Assembly (NCBI RefSeq): GCF_030053155.1
Contig: NZ_CP125640.1
Location: forward strand, 310,001-374,000
Direction of reading: 5' to 3'
DNA length: 64,000 bases
DNA from: Rhizobium sp. BT03
GTDB taxonomy: Bacteria; Pseudomonadota; Alphaproteobacteria; Rhizobiales; Rhizobiaceae
Made by a program: the position numbers and the translations under genes. The notes beneath the pieces are model-generated. The model was given only the letters and a program-made list of their open reading frames with translations. It was not told where the DNA came from and did not search any database. Of the stretch, positions 41,625 through 49,970 are shown in pieces. Position 1 is the stretch's first letter; each line of letters begins with the position of its first letter.

Positions 41625-42192
41625 AAATTCGAGCGGGAGAGTTCCCGCGCATATCAGGCGCGTCGTCACCAAGCACGGCAGTCAGGGTGTCGCCGGGTTC
41701 GCTGAGGACGGCGCCGTTCCGCGCACTGATATATTCAGAACGATCCCCGGACTGGTCTCGCGGATGGTCTGGTCGACTTCGGCTTCCACGAGGGTTCCAT
41801 TCGACGGAACCGATCCAACGCCGCTGGTGACGAGTTTCGTTCCCGAGCCGGGCGAAACGCGCTTTCTAGTGCTAACGTTCCCACCGGATTCGGTTTTCAT
41901 GTCTCCGGATTTCGATGGTCCGGCGGCGATGGCGGAGAACCTGGCGGTCAGTCCGGGTTTGGCCGAACGTTTCGAGCCGGATGGCAAACATCAAACGCCC
42001 ACGGTCGACTACGGCATCGTTCTCGACGGCGAGGTCTGGATGGAGCTCGACGATGGCAACGAGACTCGCCTCGGACAGTTCGATGCCTTCGTCCAGAACG
42101 GAACGCGTCACGCCTGGCGAAACAAGAGCGACAGACCGGCAACCATCGCCGTGGTGCTGGTTGGTGCACGGACCGCCGATACGACGGATTAA
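41614..42192 (+). CDS. cupin-domain protein
   Basis: The 192-residue protein ends in a cupin barrel with the pattern TPTVDYGIVLDGEVWMELDDGNETRLGQFDAFVQNGTRHAWRNKSDRPATIAVVLVG. The metal-site motif is incomplete: the first motif lacks the HxH histidines (DYGIVLDGE), the second keeps the His of TRHAW. AGGGAGG at 41601-41607 supports a TTG start at 41614, overlapping livF. It may bind a small ligand rather than act as a metal enzyme. Confidence 0.85.
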   Translation: MVSENSSGRVPAHIRRVVTKHGSQGVAGFAEDGAVPRTDIFRTIPGLVSRMVWSTSASTRVPFDGTDPTPLVTSFVPEPGETRFLVLTFPPDSVFMSPDFDGPAAMAENLAVSPGLAERFEPDGKHQTPTVDYGIVLDGEVWMELDDGNETRLGQFDAFVQNGTRHAWRNKSDRPATIAVVLVGARTADTTD

Positions 42193-42253
42193 GCTGACGG
42201 CCTGCGAGCGTCGATGATCCAAAATCTCAATCTGACTTATGGACCAATTGAAC

Positions 42254-43570
42254 ATGACCAACACCGAAATCCGAAAAGTTCAGGGCCGTCGCGTCTGGGA
42301 TTCCCGTGGCAGGCCCACCGTCGAGGTAGAGATCGAGCTGGCGTCCGGCGCCATCGGCCGCGCCATTGCGCCTGCAGGCGCATCGACCGGTACCGGCGAA
42401 GCTCTCGATCTGCGCGACGGCGGCAGCGCCCTTGCCGGCTTGGGCATCAACAAGGCCCTGGCTGCCGTCAACGGCGAAATCGCCAAGTTGCTGGTTGGCC
42501 GTGACGCCAGGCTTCAAGCCGAGCTGGACCACGCCATCATCGAGCTGGACGGCACCCAGAACCGGAGCAGGCTGGGTGGGAATGCATCGGTTGCAACGTC
42601 GATGGCCCTGCTTCACGCCGCCGCGGCCGCGGCCGATCAACCGATCTGGCGGTATCTCGCGGGCTCCAGCAAGGGAATTACCATGCCGCTGCCGGAAATC
42701 CAGATTTTCGGCGGCGGAGCGCACGCAGCGCGCCGGGTCGACGTCCAGGATTTCATGATCATGTGCCCCGCCGCCTCGACTTTCTCGGAGGCTCTGGAAT
42801 GGACCGCCGAGGTTTATCGCGCCGCGGGCGACATCATGAAGCGGGCCGGCAAGCTCCAGGGCGTGGCGGACGAGGGAGGCTACTGGCCGGCCTTCACCAG
42901 CAATGAAGAGGCTCTGGATGCCTTGGTGCGTTCGATCGAAGCTGCCGGTCTGAAGCCGGGCGGCGAAGTGGCGATATCGCTCGACATCGCGGCTTCCGAA
43001 TTCGGCCGGGAAGGCAGGTATTCGCTGGCGCTGGAAGATCGGCAGCTCGATACGGCCAAGATGATCGACATGCTTGGCGGCTGGTTGAAGGCCTATCCGA
43101 TCGTCTCGATCGAGGATCCGCTCGCCGAGGACGATCCTGATGGCTTCAAGGAATTTACCGCCCGCTACGGCTCCAGATGCCAGATCATCGGCGACGACTT
43201 CTTCGTGACGAACGCGGCGCGGGTAACCGAGGCGATCAGGGATAAAAGCGCCAATGCCGTTCTGATCAAGCCGAACCAGGCGGGCACGATCACCGAGACC
43301 TTCGAGGCGCTCTCCGTTGCCAAGAAGGCGGGTTTTCGGACGATCGTTTCGGCGAGATCAGGCGAGACGGAAGATGTGACGATCGCCCATCTCTCGGTCG
43401 GCTGGGACGCCAGGCAGCTCAAGGTCGGATCGTTCTCCCGCTCCGAGCGGATGGCCAAGTGGAACGAGGTTCTCCGGATCGAGGAGGCGCTTGGAAAAGA
43501 GGCTTCGTTCGCCGGGTGGACGGCGCTGGACTTGGCTGAAAAGCCAGCCGTCGTTGCCGCCGTCGGTTAG
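42254..43570 (+). CDS. divergent enolase (phosphopyruvate hydratase family)
   Basis: The 438-residue protein is enolase-like over its length. Kept: S44 loop (AGASTGTGEALDLRDGG), H157, E207 in VADEGGY, metal ligands D244, E287 and D314, K339 in LIKPNQAGT, R368/S369 and K390. Changed: the active-site His of SHRSGETED is A367, the Glu of QEFM is D166, and the usual LNGG-H is IFGGGAH. It is probably not the housekeeping enolase. It ends the liv operon, so it is expected to be induced with transport. An ATG at 42239 is an alternative start. Confidence 0.88.
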   Translation: MTNTEIRKVQGRRVWDSRGRPTVEVEIELASGAIGRAIAPAGASTGTGEALDLRDGGSALAGLGINKALAAVNGEIAKLLVGRDARLQAELDHAIIELDGTQNRSRLGGNASVATSMALLHAAAAAADQPIWRYLAGSSKGITMPLPEIQIFGGGAHAARRVDVQDFMIMCPAASTFSEALEWTAEVYRAAGDIMKRAGKLQGVADEGGYWPAFTSNEEALDALVRSIEAAGLKPGGEVAISLDIAASEFGREGRYSLALEDRQLDTAKMIDMLGGWLKAYPIVSIEDPLAEDDPDGFKEFTARYGSRCQIIGDDFFVTNAARVTEAIRDKSANAVLIKPNQAGTITETFEALSVAKKAGFRTIVSARSGETEDVTIAHLSVGWDARQLKVGSFSRSERMAKWNEVLRIEEALGKEASFAGWTALDLAEKPAVVAAVG

Positions 43571-43580
43571 AATTTGGATG

Positions 43581-43636
43581 GGCCGGGTGCGGGTCTCGCG
43601 TAAAAACAGGCGTTGACAAAACACCCGGCCGTTTTA
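43581..43636 (+). terminator. possible terminator of the liv-enolase operon, overlapping the next promoter
   Basis: GGCCGGGTG (43581-43589) and CACCCGGCC (43622-43630) pair perfectly across a 32-base loop and are followed by GTTTTAT. The -35 element of the dioxygenase promoter lies in the loop. The long loop makes this tentative. Confidence 0.45.
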
Positions 43637-43640
43637 TGCT
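43613..43640 (+). promoter_or_regulatory. predicted promoter of the dioxygenase operon
   Basis: TTGACA (43613-43618, a consensus -35) and TATGCT (43635-43640) are 16 bp apart. The operator at 43638 overlaps the -10. Confidence 0.7.
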
Positions 43641-43649
43641 AACGTTAGC
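43638..43649. promoter_or_regulatory. LacI-type operator O5 (GCTAACGTTAGC)
   Basis: Exact palindrome overlapping the predicted -10 element and ending 19 bp before the dioxygenase start codon. Confidence 0.92.
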
Positions 43650-43668
43650 AAAACTCAACGAGGATGAC

Positions 43669-44670
43669 ATGCTTCCGGCTGTTAATTTGAAACCTCCCTT
43701 CAACATCACGCGCTTCAGCCACGTCGTGCTCGAGGTCAATGATGTGGGACGCAGCCGGGATTTCTATGTCAATGTCGGCGGCCTCGTCGAAACGGAATTC
43801 GCTGATGGTGTCTCCTACCTCCGCGGACTGTCCGAGGCCTGCCACCACAGCCTCGTGCTCGCACCCGCCGGCGGCAAGCCGGCGTGCAGGCGGATCGGTT
43901 ACAGGGTGTTCCTGGAGGAAGATCTCGACAAGGCCAAGGTCTTCTTCGAGGAGAAGGGGCTTCCGGCGGAATGGGTCGAAGTTCGAAACCAGGGGCGGAC
44001 CTTGCTTGTCAGCGATCCCTCGGGGGCTCGCGTCGAGCTTTGCTCCAGCATGAGCGTCCATCCCCGCAAGTTTCTCCAGGTGCATGAACATCGCGGCGCC
44101 CGGGCCCAGGGCCTCGACCATTGCCAGATCATCGTCGCCGATCCGCTGGGTCTGAGCGCCTTTTACGGTGAACTCGGTTTCCGGACGTCGGAATATATCG
44201 CGGCGGGCGACGATCTCATTGCGAACTTCATGTATCGCAAAGGTGTCTGCCTCGACCTGGCCCTGGTGCCCGGCATCGGCCCGCAACTGCATCATTTTGC
44301 TTATACGGTTCCCGAAAGCAGCGACATCTTCGCCGTCTGCGACTTTGCCAGCCGTTACGGATATGGAGACAGCGTCGAGCGCGGGCCTGGCCGTCATGGC
44401 CCTTCGGGAGTCCTGTTCGTCTATCTGCGCGATCCGGATGGCCACCGGGTGGAGTTCTTCAACAATCACTACACCACGATAGATGCGGAATTGGAGCCCA
44501 TTCGCTGGGACGCGGCATCTCTGAGCACCAATGTCCATTGGGGCATGCCGGCGGTCTCGAAATGGTTCTTCGAGGCCAGCGAATTTACGGGAGTACCGCT
44601 GGAGCGCCCCGAGAAAATGCCGAACCCGATGACGCTGGAACGCTACGCGGAAGGGCTGGCGAAGAGCTGA
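43669..44670 (+). CDS. type I extradiol dioxygenase, homoprotocatechuate 2,3-dioxygenase-like
   Basis: Vicinal-oxygen-chelate dioxygenases of this type cleave catechols next to the two hydroxyls. The 333-residue two-domain protein has the 2-His-1-carboxylate triad H151 (GLDHCQII), H209 (LHHFAYTV) and E262 (DPDGHRVEFF), and second-shell H243 (GRHGPSG) and Y252 (FVYLRDPDG) as in HpaD-type enzymes. The ATG at 43669 (AACGAGG upstream) is preferred because an earlier ATG at 43636 lies inside the operator. The catechol substrate is not known. Confidence 0.9.
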   Translation: MLPAVNLKPPFNITRFSHVVLEVNDVGRSRDFYVNVGGLVETEFADGVSYLRGLSEACHHSLVLAPAGGKPACRRIGYRVFLEEDLDKAKVFFEEKGLPAEWVEVRNQGRTLLVSDPSGARVELCSSMSVHPRKFLQVHEHRGARAQGLDHCQIIVADPLGLSAFYGELGFRTSEYIAAGDDLIANFMYRKGVCLDLALVPGIGPQLHHFAYTVPESSDIFAVCDFASRYGYGDSVERGPGRHGPSGVLFVYLRDPDGHRVEFFNNHYTTIDAELEPIRWDAASLSTNVHWGMPAVSKWFFEASEFTGVPLERPEKMPNPMTLERYAEGLAKS

Positions 44671-44753
44671 GACCTGCCGCCGGCGGGCAGGAGACCGACG
44701 CGCCGCGAGACCCGTGAGCGCGATGACATGCCGGAAGCACTTGGGAGGATGAA

Positions 44754-45971
44754 ATGAGTGCGAATTCCATGAAACTGAACAGACGTGCATTTCTCGGCTC
44801 AGCCGCCGCCGCGGCGGCTTTCGGCGCGATGCCGAAGGTTTTCGCGCAAGGTGGGCCGATCCGCGTCGGCGGAACGCTGCCGTTGACAGGCCCGCTTGCC
44901 GGCGTCGGCGCAATCCATAAGCTCGCGGCAGAGGTGTTCGTCGAACAGATCAACACCAAAGGCGGTATTCTCGGACGGAAGGTGGAGTTCGTCCTTCTCG
45001 ACGACCAATCGCTTCCCGCCAATGCGCGAACCCTTTACGAGCGCCTGGTGACGGCCGATAAGGTCGATCTGCTGATGGGGCCTTATGGCACCTCCTCGAT
45101 TATCGCGGCAATGGGCGTTGCCGCGCGGTTCAAGAAGATGCTCATTCAGAGCAGCCTCGGCGACCCGAGCCTCGCGCCCTATCCGCTGCAGTTCCCGTCG
45201 CTTCCGATCGGGGCCGAGCCGCAATTGACCGACACCGAGGTCGTTCTCGATGCCTATGCAAGCCTGCCGACCCCTCCCAAGACGATCGCCTTCGTCACCA
45301 GCAAATTCCCGTCGGCGCTGACGATCGCCAAGGGCGGGCAGCAGGTCGCCGAGAAACGCGGCATCAAAAGCGTGCTGGACCTCGAATACGAATTCGGCAC
45401 GAAGGATTTTGGCGCGATCGCAAACCGCATCAAGGCGGCTGATCCGGATCTGCTGTGGTCGGGTGCGATCGGCATGGAGGCCGTGCAGCTTCTCGATGCG
45501 ATGAGCAGGATCGATTACCAGCCAAGGAACCAGTTCTACCTGTTCCCGGCGCCCGGCCCGACTGCGGCTCACCCGAAAGCGAATGGCCTGACCTCGCTGA
45601 CCTGGTTCGAAGAGCACGAACCCTTTCTCAAAAATCATGGCGCCCAGGAGTTCGTCAGCGCCTATGACAGCAAGGCGAAGGCGTCAGGCTTCCCCTATCC
45701 GCGCGCCGAATATCAGGCTGCTGTCGAATATGCTGCGTGGCAGATCCTTGCGGCGGCAGCTGAAGGCGTGGGGAAGCTGGACGATGCCGCGATGGCTGCG
45801 TGGCTGCGCGCAAATCCTGTCGAGACGGTCGTCGGGACAAGGACTTTCGACGGCAAGTTCAATGCCGGGAAGCCATCGACAAAGGTCAAGCAAGTTCAAG
45901 GAAAGGATTGGGTGACTGTCTGGCCTGCGGACTTCCGACCGGCCGGCAAGGAGTTCCTGGCCGCCCTCTGA
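44754..45971 (+). CDS. LIV-type ABC transporter substrate-binding protein, Tat-exported
   Basis: The 405-residue protein has a twin-arginine signal (LNRRAFLGSAAAAAAFGAMPKVFAQ) and a type 1 periplasmic binding domain with IRVGGTLPLTGPLAGVG and INTKGGILGRKVEFVLLDDQSLP. It is the likely receptor for the livH/livMG/livF importer, though coded in the next operon under a matching operator. GGGAGGATG precedes the start. Confidence 0.93.
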   Translation: MSANSMKLNRRAFLGSAAAAAAFGAMPKVFAQGGPIRVGGTLPLTGPLAGVGAIHKLAAEVFVEQINTKGGILGRKVEFVLLDDQSLPANARTLYERLVTADKVDLLMGPYGTSSIIAAMGVAARFKKMLIQSSLGDPSLAPYPLQFPSLPIGAEPQLTDTEVVLDAYASLPTPPKTIAFVTSKFPSALTIAKGGQQVAEKRGIKSVLDLEYEFGTKDFGAIANRIKAADPDLLWSGAIGMEAVQLLDAMSRIDYQPRNQFYLFPAPGPTAAHPKANGLTSLTWFEEHEPFLKNHGAQEFVSAYDSKAKASGFPYPRAEYQAAVEYAAWQILAAAAEGVGKLDDAAMAAWLRANPVETVVGTRTFDGKFNAGKPSTKVKQVQGKDWVTVWPADFRPAGKEFLAAL

Positions 45972-46063
45972 CGAAACCGCTCGGCACTGCCGCGCACCTG
46001 TCTGAAACTGAAAAAATGCAATCGGTCGGGCACGGTTCGACCGATGTCCCTATGGAGGAGTAA

Positions 46064-47194
46064 ATGGTTAAAACTATGATCGCCGCCCGGCTGCATGCTC
46101 TGCATCAGCCGATGTCGTTGGATGAGATTCCGGTTCCCGCGCCCCGGCCCAACGACGTCCTGGTGCAGGTCAGGGCCTGCGGCATCGTGCCCAACATGGC
46201 CAACGTCATCAACAATTGGCCGACCTGGTTTCCCCACCAGCCGCTGCCGAAGTTTCCGGCAGTGTTCGGCCTGGATCCGGCCGGGGTCGTCGCCGAAGTG
46301 GGCGAGGCGGTCACCAATGTCAAAATTGGCGATCGTGTCTATGTCAGTCCTCTCCGATCCTGTGGCTCCTGCAAAGCGTGCCGGTCAGGCAACCGCAGCC
46401 AATGCCGCTACTACACCTTGAACGGCTACTTCAGCACCAGCCGCGATGGTCAAAGAATCTTCGATCTTTATCCCTATGGCGGCTTCAGCCAGTACATGAC
46501 CGCTCCGGAATATTCCCTCGTATGCCTGCCGGACAATCTCAGCTTCGAACAGGCCGGCCGCTTCGGCTATCTCGGCACATCCTACGGCGCCCTCAAGAAT
46601 GCGCAGGCCGGACCCGGCCAGGTGTGCCTCATCGACGGGATTACCGGCACGCTCGGCGTCGCGGCCACCAAGCTCGCTCTCGCCATGGGCCTATCCAAAA
46701 TTCTGGGCACCGGCAGAAACAAGGAATTGATGGACCGCATAAAAGCCATCGCTCCCGACCGCATCGATACGATCATGCTCGGCGAGGGCTCGACCGGAGA
46801 ATGGGCAAAGGCCCAAACCGGCGGCGAGGGGGTGGATTTCGTCATCAGCGCGCTGGGCGCGAGAGCTCCTGCTGCCACCGTGGTCGATTCCATGCGCGGC
46901 GTTCGTCGAGGCGGCCGTGTGGTTGTGGTTGGCGGCGTCGCGGAAGATGTTCCTGTTGATGTGAAGTGGCTGATGGACGAGCAGGTTCAGCTCATCGGCT
47001 CCAACTGGTTCAGCGCTGCCCAGGGGCAGGAAATGGCCGACATGGTCCGCACCGGTGCGCTCGACCTCTCCTATCTCGAGCATAAGGTCTATCCGCTCGA
47101 GCGGGTGAACGAAGCCATCTCCGGCATCGGCGAACGCGATGGCGGCTTCAGCAACTACGTGGTCGTTCCGCCGGTTCCCGCCGTCTGGCAATAA
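46064..47194 (+). CDS. MDR-family dehydrogenase/reductase lacking the catalytic zinc ligands
   Basis: The 376-residue medium-chain dehydrogenase keeps the four structural-zinc cysteines C100, C103, C106 and C114 (CGSCKACRSGNRSQC). The catalytic zinc ligands are gone: the GIC cysteine is V42 (CGIVPN) and the GHE motif is GLD (69-71). It has a Rossmann domain with GITGTLGVAATKLALAMG. It may reduce a C=C bond or a quinone-like compound instead of oxidising an alcohol. GGAGGAG precedes the ATG. Confidence 0.88.
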   Translation: MVKTMIAARLHALHQPMSLDEIPVPAPRPNDVLVQVRACGIVPNMANVINNWPTWFPHQPLPKFPAVFGLDPAGVVAEVGEAVTNVKIGDRVYVSPLRSCGSCKACRSGNRSQCRYYTLNGYFSTSRDGQRIFDLYPYGGFSQYMTAPEYSLVCLPDNLSFEQAGRFGYLGTSYGALKNAQAGPGQVCLIDGITGTLGVAATKLALAMGLSKILGTGRNKELMDRIKAIAPDRIDTIMLGEGSTGEWAKAQTGGEGVDFVISALGARAPAATVVDSMRGVRRGGRVVVVGGVAEDVPVDVKWLMDEQVQLIGSNWFSAAQGQEMADMVRTGALDLSYLEHKVYPLERVNEAISGIGERDGGFSNYVVVPPVPAVWQ

Positions 47195-47247
47195 CAATCA
47201 CCGGCGCCGGCTGCGGCCGGCGCCTCCCTCACGCGAGAAGAGAGAAC

Positions 47248-47799
47248 ATGTCCAAGAAAGATATCGCGGTCCTGGTCGGGAGCCTTCGTCAGGCTTCGAT
47301 CAACCTGAAATTCGCCCGTGCCATGCAGAAAGTGGCGCCTGACGGGCTGAACCTGGAAATCGTGCCGATCGGCGATCTCCCGCTCTATAACCAGGACCTG
47401 GAAACCGAGACACCGCCGGTGGAATGGACGTCCTTCCGCGAGCGCATCAAGGCTTGCGATGGCGCAATCTTCGTAACGCCGGAATATAATAGATCCGTGC
47501 CGGCGGCATTGAAGAATGCGATCGAAGTCGGCTCTCGGCCGTTCGGGAAAAGCGTGTGGGATCACAAGCCCGGCGCGGTGACCGGCGCTTCTCCCGGTCT
47601 CATCGGCGGCGCAGCGGCAGCACTTCAGCTCCGGGTTATCCTGACCAACATCAACGTGCCGACTATGCCCCAGCCTGAAGTTTACCTCAGCACGGCCGAC
47701 AAATTGGTGGGCGACCATGGGATATTCCTCAACGAAGGAACCCAGAAGTTCATCGAGAGCTTCCTGGTTGCGTTCGAAAGCTGGGTCGCCCGATTCTGA
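47248..47799 (+). CDS. NAD(P)H-dependent FMN/quinone reductase
   Basis: The 183-residue flavodoxin-fold protein has the FMN-phosphate loop VLVGSLRQASINLKFA and the conserved FVTPEYNRSVPAALKNAIEVGSRPFG. It resembles ChrR/YieF-type reductases that reduce quinones or supply reduced flavin. In a dioxygenase operon it might keep catechols or quinones reduced. It is the last gene before a strong terminator. Confidence 0.92.
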   Translation: MSKKDIAVLVGSLRQASINLKFARAMQKVAPDGLNLEIVPIGDLPLYNQDLETETPPVEWTSFRERIKACDGAIFVTPEYNRSVPAALKNAIEVGSRPFGKSVWDHKPGAVTGASPGLIGGAAAALQLRVILTNINVPTMPQPEVYLSTADKLVGDHGIFLNEGTQKFIESFLVAFESWVARF

Positions 47800-47824
47800 G
47801 CCGCAGCAGAGCAAGACTTCATCC

Positions 47825-47860
47825 GCCACCGCGAACACAGCGCGGTGGCTTTTTCTTTTT
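47825..47860 (+). terminator. rho-independent terminator
   Basis: GCCACCGCG-aacaca-GCGCGGTGGC is followed by TTTTTCTTTTT on the plus strand, 25 bp after the FMN reductase stop. It clearly ends the dioxygenase operon. Confidence 0.93.
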
Positions 47861-47904
47861 AATCTGCAAGGAAAAGCGTACTGCTCCGGAAAAGCCTGGG
47901 TTCC

Positions 47905-48900
47905 TTACGGAAACCAGGCCTGCGCCACGTCAGCGAGCTTTTGCGGAGGCGACGCGATCAATGGAATAGCAGCCTTGCGGACCGCCTCGCGCTGACATTC
48001 ATCGGTTATGTATTCGACGGGCGATTTGCCATCGACCCGGGCGAGGAAGAGGGCGGGGAGCAGGCTTGCGGCCCGGGCCTCGAGAGCGTCCCGATCTTCC
48101 CAATCGACCTGATCCATGTAGGCTGCCGTCAGAGCCGCGAATGACGATGCGAGCTCGGATGCCGCCTTTTCGGCAACGATCTTCTTCAGCAGCAGATGGT
48201 TCAGGCAGAAGGCCAGGTCGAAAGCCGGATCGCCGAACCAGGCGCATTCGGCATCGAGGAACACAGGGCCGTTCCTGCCCAGCAGGATGTTCTTCGGGCT
48301 GACGTCGCCGTGGACCAGCGCCAGCTTTGTTTCGGCCGTGCACTGAACCAGCTCGGCCAGGCGATCGCTAACGAAAGGATGTTTGGCGGCAGTCGCCACC
48401 AGGTAGGGCTCCAGCCGAAGCGCAAAGAAGTTCGATCCGGAGTCAAATTTTTCCGGCAACCCCGGTGTGCGGGCACTGACGGAATGGATCTGTCCAATCC
48501 GCTGGCCAATGACCTCTGCCGCCTTTCGGTCGACGCTCCCATGAAGCAGGTTGGTCTTCCAGAGCGGGTAGTCGTCGCTCGGAAGAAACTCCATTGCGAA
48601 AACACCAGACGGCCCGTCGTGCGCGAGAGGCTTCGGAACGGCGGAAGGGAAATGCTCGGCCACGAAGGAGATCCAGTTCCATTCGTATAGATTTCTCGAC
48701 ACCGGCGCCTGCCAATCGGCGGATACTTTAAGCTTGGCAAGTGCGCGTTTCACGCAGATAAGCCGGCCGGGAAGCTCCACGCGGTAGATATCTGAAGAAA
48801 CGCCACCCGTCAGGGGCTTATAGATCGCTTCCTCGGAAGCGCTCTTCAGGCCGCTCTTCAGCAGGAAATCGTCGAAAATCGTGGTCTCGGCTGCAGACAT
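47905..48900 (-). CDS. APH-fold small-molecule kinase
   Basis: The 331-residue protein has the aminoglycoside-phosphotransferase/choline-kinase fold. The Brenner motif LVHGDVSPKNILLG carries H197, D199 and N204, followed by the metal aspartate D216 in FLDAECAWFGDPAFDLAF. It follows the hydroxyacid dehydrogenase by 21 bp under operator O6, so the likely substrate is a metabolite of this pathway, possibly a hydroxyacid such as glycerate, rather than an antibiotic. This is inferred from context; classical glycerate kinases belong to other folds. Confidence 0.87.
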   Translation of the reverse strand: MSAAETTIFDDFLLKSGLKSASEEAIYKPLTGGVSSDIYRVELPGRLICVKRALAKLKVSADWQAPVSRNLYEWNWISFVAEHFPSAVPKPLAHDGPSGVFAMEFLPSDDYPLWKTNLLHGSVDRKAAEVIGQRIGQIHSVSARTPGLPEKFDSGSNFFALRLEPYLVATAAKHPFVSDRLAELVQCTAETKLALVHGDVSPKNILLGRNGPVFLDAECAWFGDPAFDLAFCLNHLLLKKIVAEKAASELASSFAALTAAYMDQVDWEDRDALEARAASLLPALFLARVDGKSPVEYITDECQREAVRKAAIPLIASPPQKLADVAQAWFP

Positions 48901-48921
48901 GAATTCAGTGTCCTTGCGGCA

Positions 48922-49884
48922 TTAGCGGCGGGGGCTGTTGCGGGCTTGTTCGGGCATCTCTCCGCAGAGAACCCTGACGACCTCTTCTGCTGCCCGGCGG
49001 CGCAGCTCGATCAGCGAGGCATCCGAGGAGAAGGCGACATGCGGCGTGATCATCGCGCCCGGGTGAGCAATCAGCTCCGGGGGAACGCGTGGCTCATCCT
49101 CGAGCACATCGAGGCCGACACCGCTCAGAATGCCGGCGGCCAAGCCCTCGATCACGGCGGCGGTATCCACGACGCCGCCTCGGCTGACGTTGATCAGCAG
49201 GCTTCCACGCCGCATCTTCGAGATGGCGTCCCTGTTGATCAGATGACGCGTCGCAGGCGAAAGCGGCGCATGGACAATGACGATATCGCTCTTGCTGAGA
49301 AGCGTATCGAAGTCGGCAAGCTCCACGTTATCAGGCACGTTCGAGGCATGGGGATCGTGCGCCGTCACGCGGCATCCCAGCGCCTGCATCTTTGCCGCCG
49401 TCGCACGGCCGATGCGACCGAAGCCGACGATGCCGCAGGTCAGCTCCGAAAGCCTGCGGAGATTTGCCGAAGCCGGGTCCCAGCGTCCATCTCGAACCTC
49501 GCGATCGAAGTGGATCAGGCCCCGGGCCCAGGCAATTGCAAAACCGACGGCGTGGTCGGACACTTCCGTGACGCAATAGTCAGGCACATTCGTGACCCAT
49601 ATCCCGCGCTCAGTTGCTGCATCGACGGCAATATTATCCAGGCCGACTCCGAGACGCGCGACGATCTTGAGATTGGGAGATGCAGCGATCGCTCTCTCGC
49701 TGACCTGAGCCCAGCAGGTCAGGATGGCGTCCGGCCGATGTTCCGCAGCCAAGGCGTCGATCTCGGCAGAGGGCGAGGGCTCGGCGGGGCCGCTGACCAG
49801 GGTGAATCCGGCCCGCTCGATCACCTCGCGCTCCACCTTGTCATCCGGCCAGGCGTAGTCCGTCAAGAGCACGGTCCGTGTCAT
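48922..49884 (-). CDS. D-isomer-specific 2-hydroxyacid dehydrogenase
   Basis: The 320-residue protein has the NAD motif GIVGFGRIGRATAAKMQALG (residues 151-170) and the catalytic triad R235 (NVSRGG), E264 (LEDEP) and H282 (TPHVAF). The family includes hydroxypyruvate/glyoxylate reductases and phosphoglycerate dehydrogenase; it also resembles CtBP. It is the first gene of a two-gene minus operon with the kinase. Operator O6 is 18 bp upstream of the ATG. Confidence 0.92.
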   Translation of the reverse strand: MTRTVLLTDYAWPDDKVEREVIERAGFTLVSGPAEPSPSAEIDALAAEHRPDAILTCWAQVSERAIAASPNLKIVARLGVGLDNIAVDAATERGIWVTNVPDYCVTEVSDHAVGFAIAWARGLIHFDREVRDGRWDPASANLRRLSELTCGIVGFGRIGRATAAKMQALGCRVTAHDPHASNVPDNVELADFDTLLSKSDIVIVHAPLSPATRHLINRDAISKMRRGSLLINVSRGGVVDTAAVIEGLAAGILSGVGLDVLEDEPRVPPELIAHPGAMITPHVAFSSDASLIELRRRAAEEVVRVLCGEMPEQARNSPRR

Positions 49885-49902
49885 GATTTCCTCCCAGTTT
49901 GT

Positions 49903-49914
49903 GCAAACGTTAGC
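49903..49914. promoter_or_regulatory. LacI-type operator O6 (GCAAACGTTAGC)
   Basis: One mismatch from the palindrome. On the minus strand it follows a TTGACC by about 18 bp and overlaps the likely -10, 18 bp before the dehydrogenase start. Confidence 0.88.
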
Positions 49915-49970
49915 GCAATATTTTCGCCAAGGTCAAGAAAAATAGGTTCGCCATCCGCATTGGCGGCTCG

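Noticed and set aside
41871..41882. GCTAACGTTCCC inside the cupin gene
   Set aside because: Only one half-site matches; it is within coding sequence and not near a promoter, so it is probably chance.
43636..43668. Earlier in-frame ATG for the dioxygenase
   Set aside because: That ATG overlaps the predicted -10 and lies next to the operator; the ATG at 43669 has a proper ribosome site and gives a normal N-terminus.
48367..48378. GCTAACGAAAGG inside the kinase gene
   Set aside because: Half-site only, inside coding sequence.
47905..48900. Aminoglycoside resistance gene
   Set aside because: The APH fold is shared by many metabolic kinases; the gene is in a catabolic operon with a dehydrogenase, and nothing suggests an antibiotic substrate.
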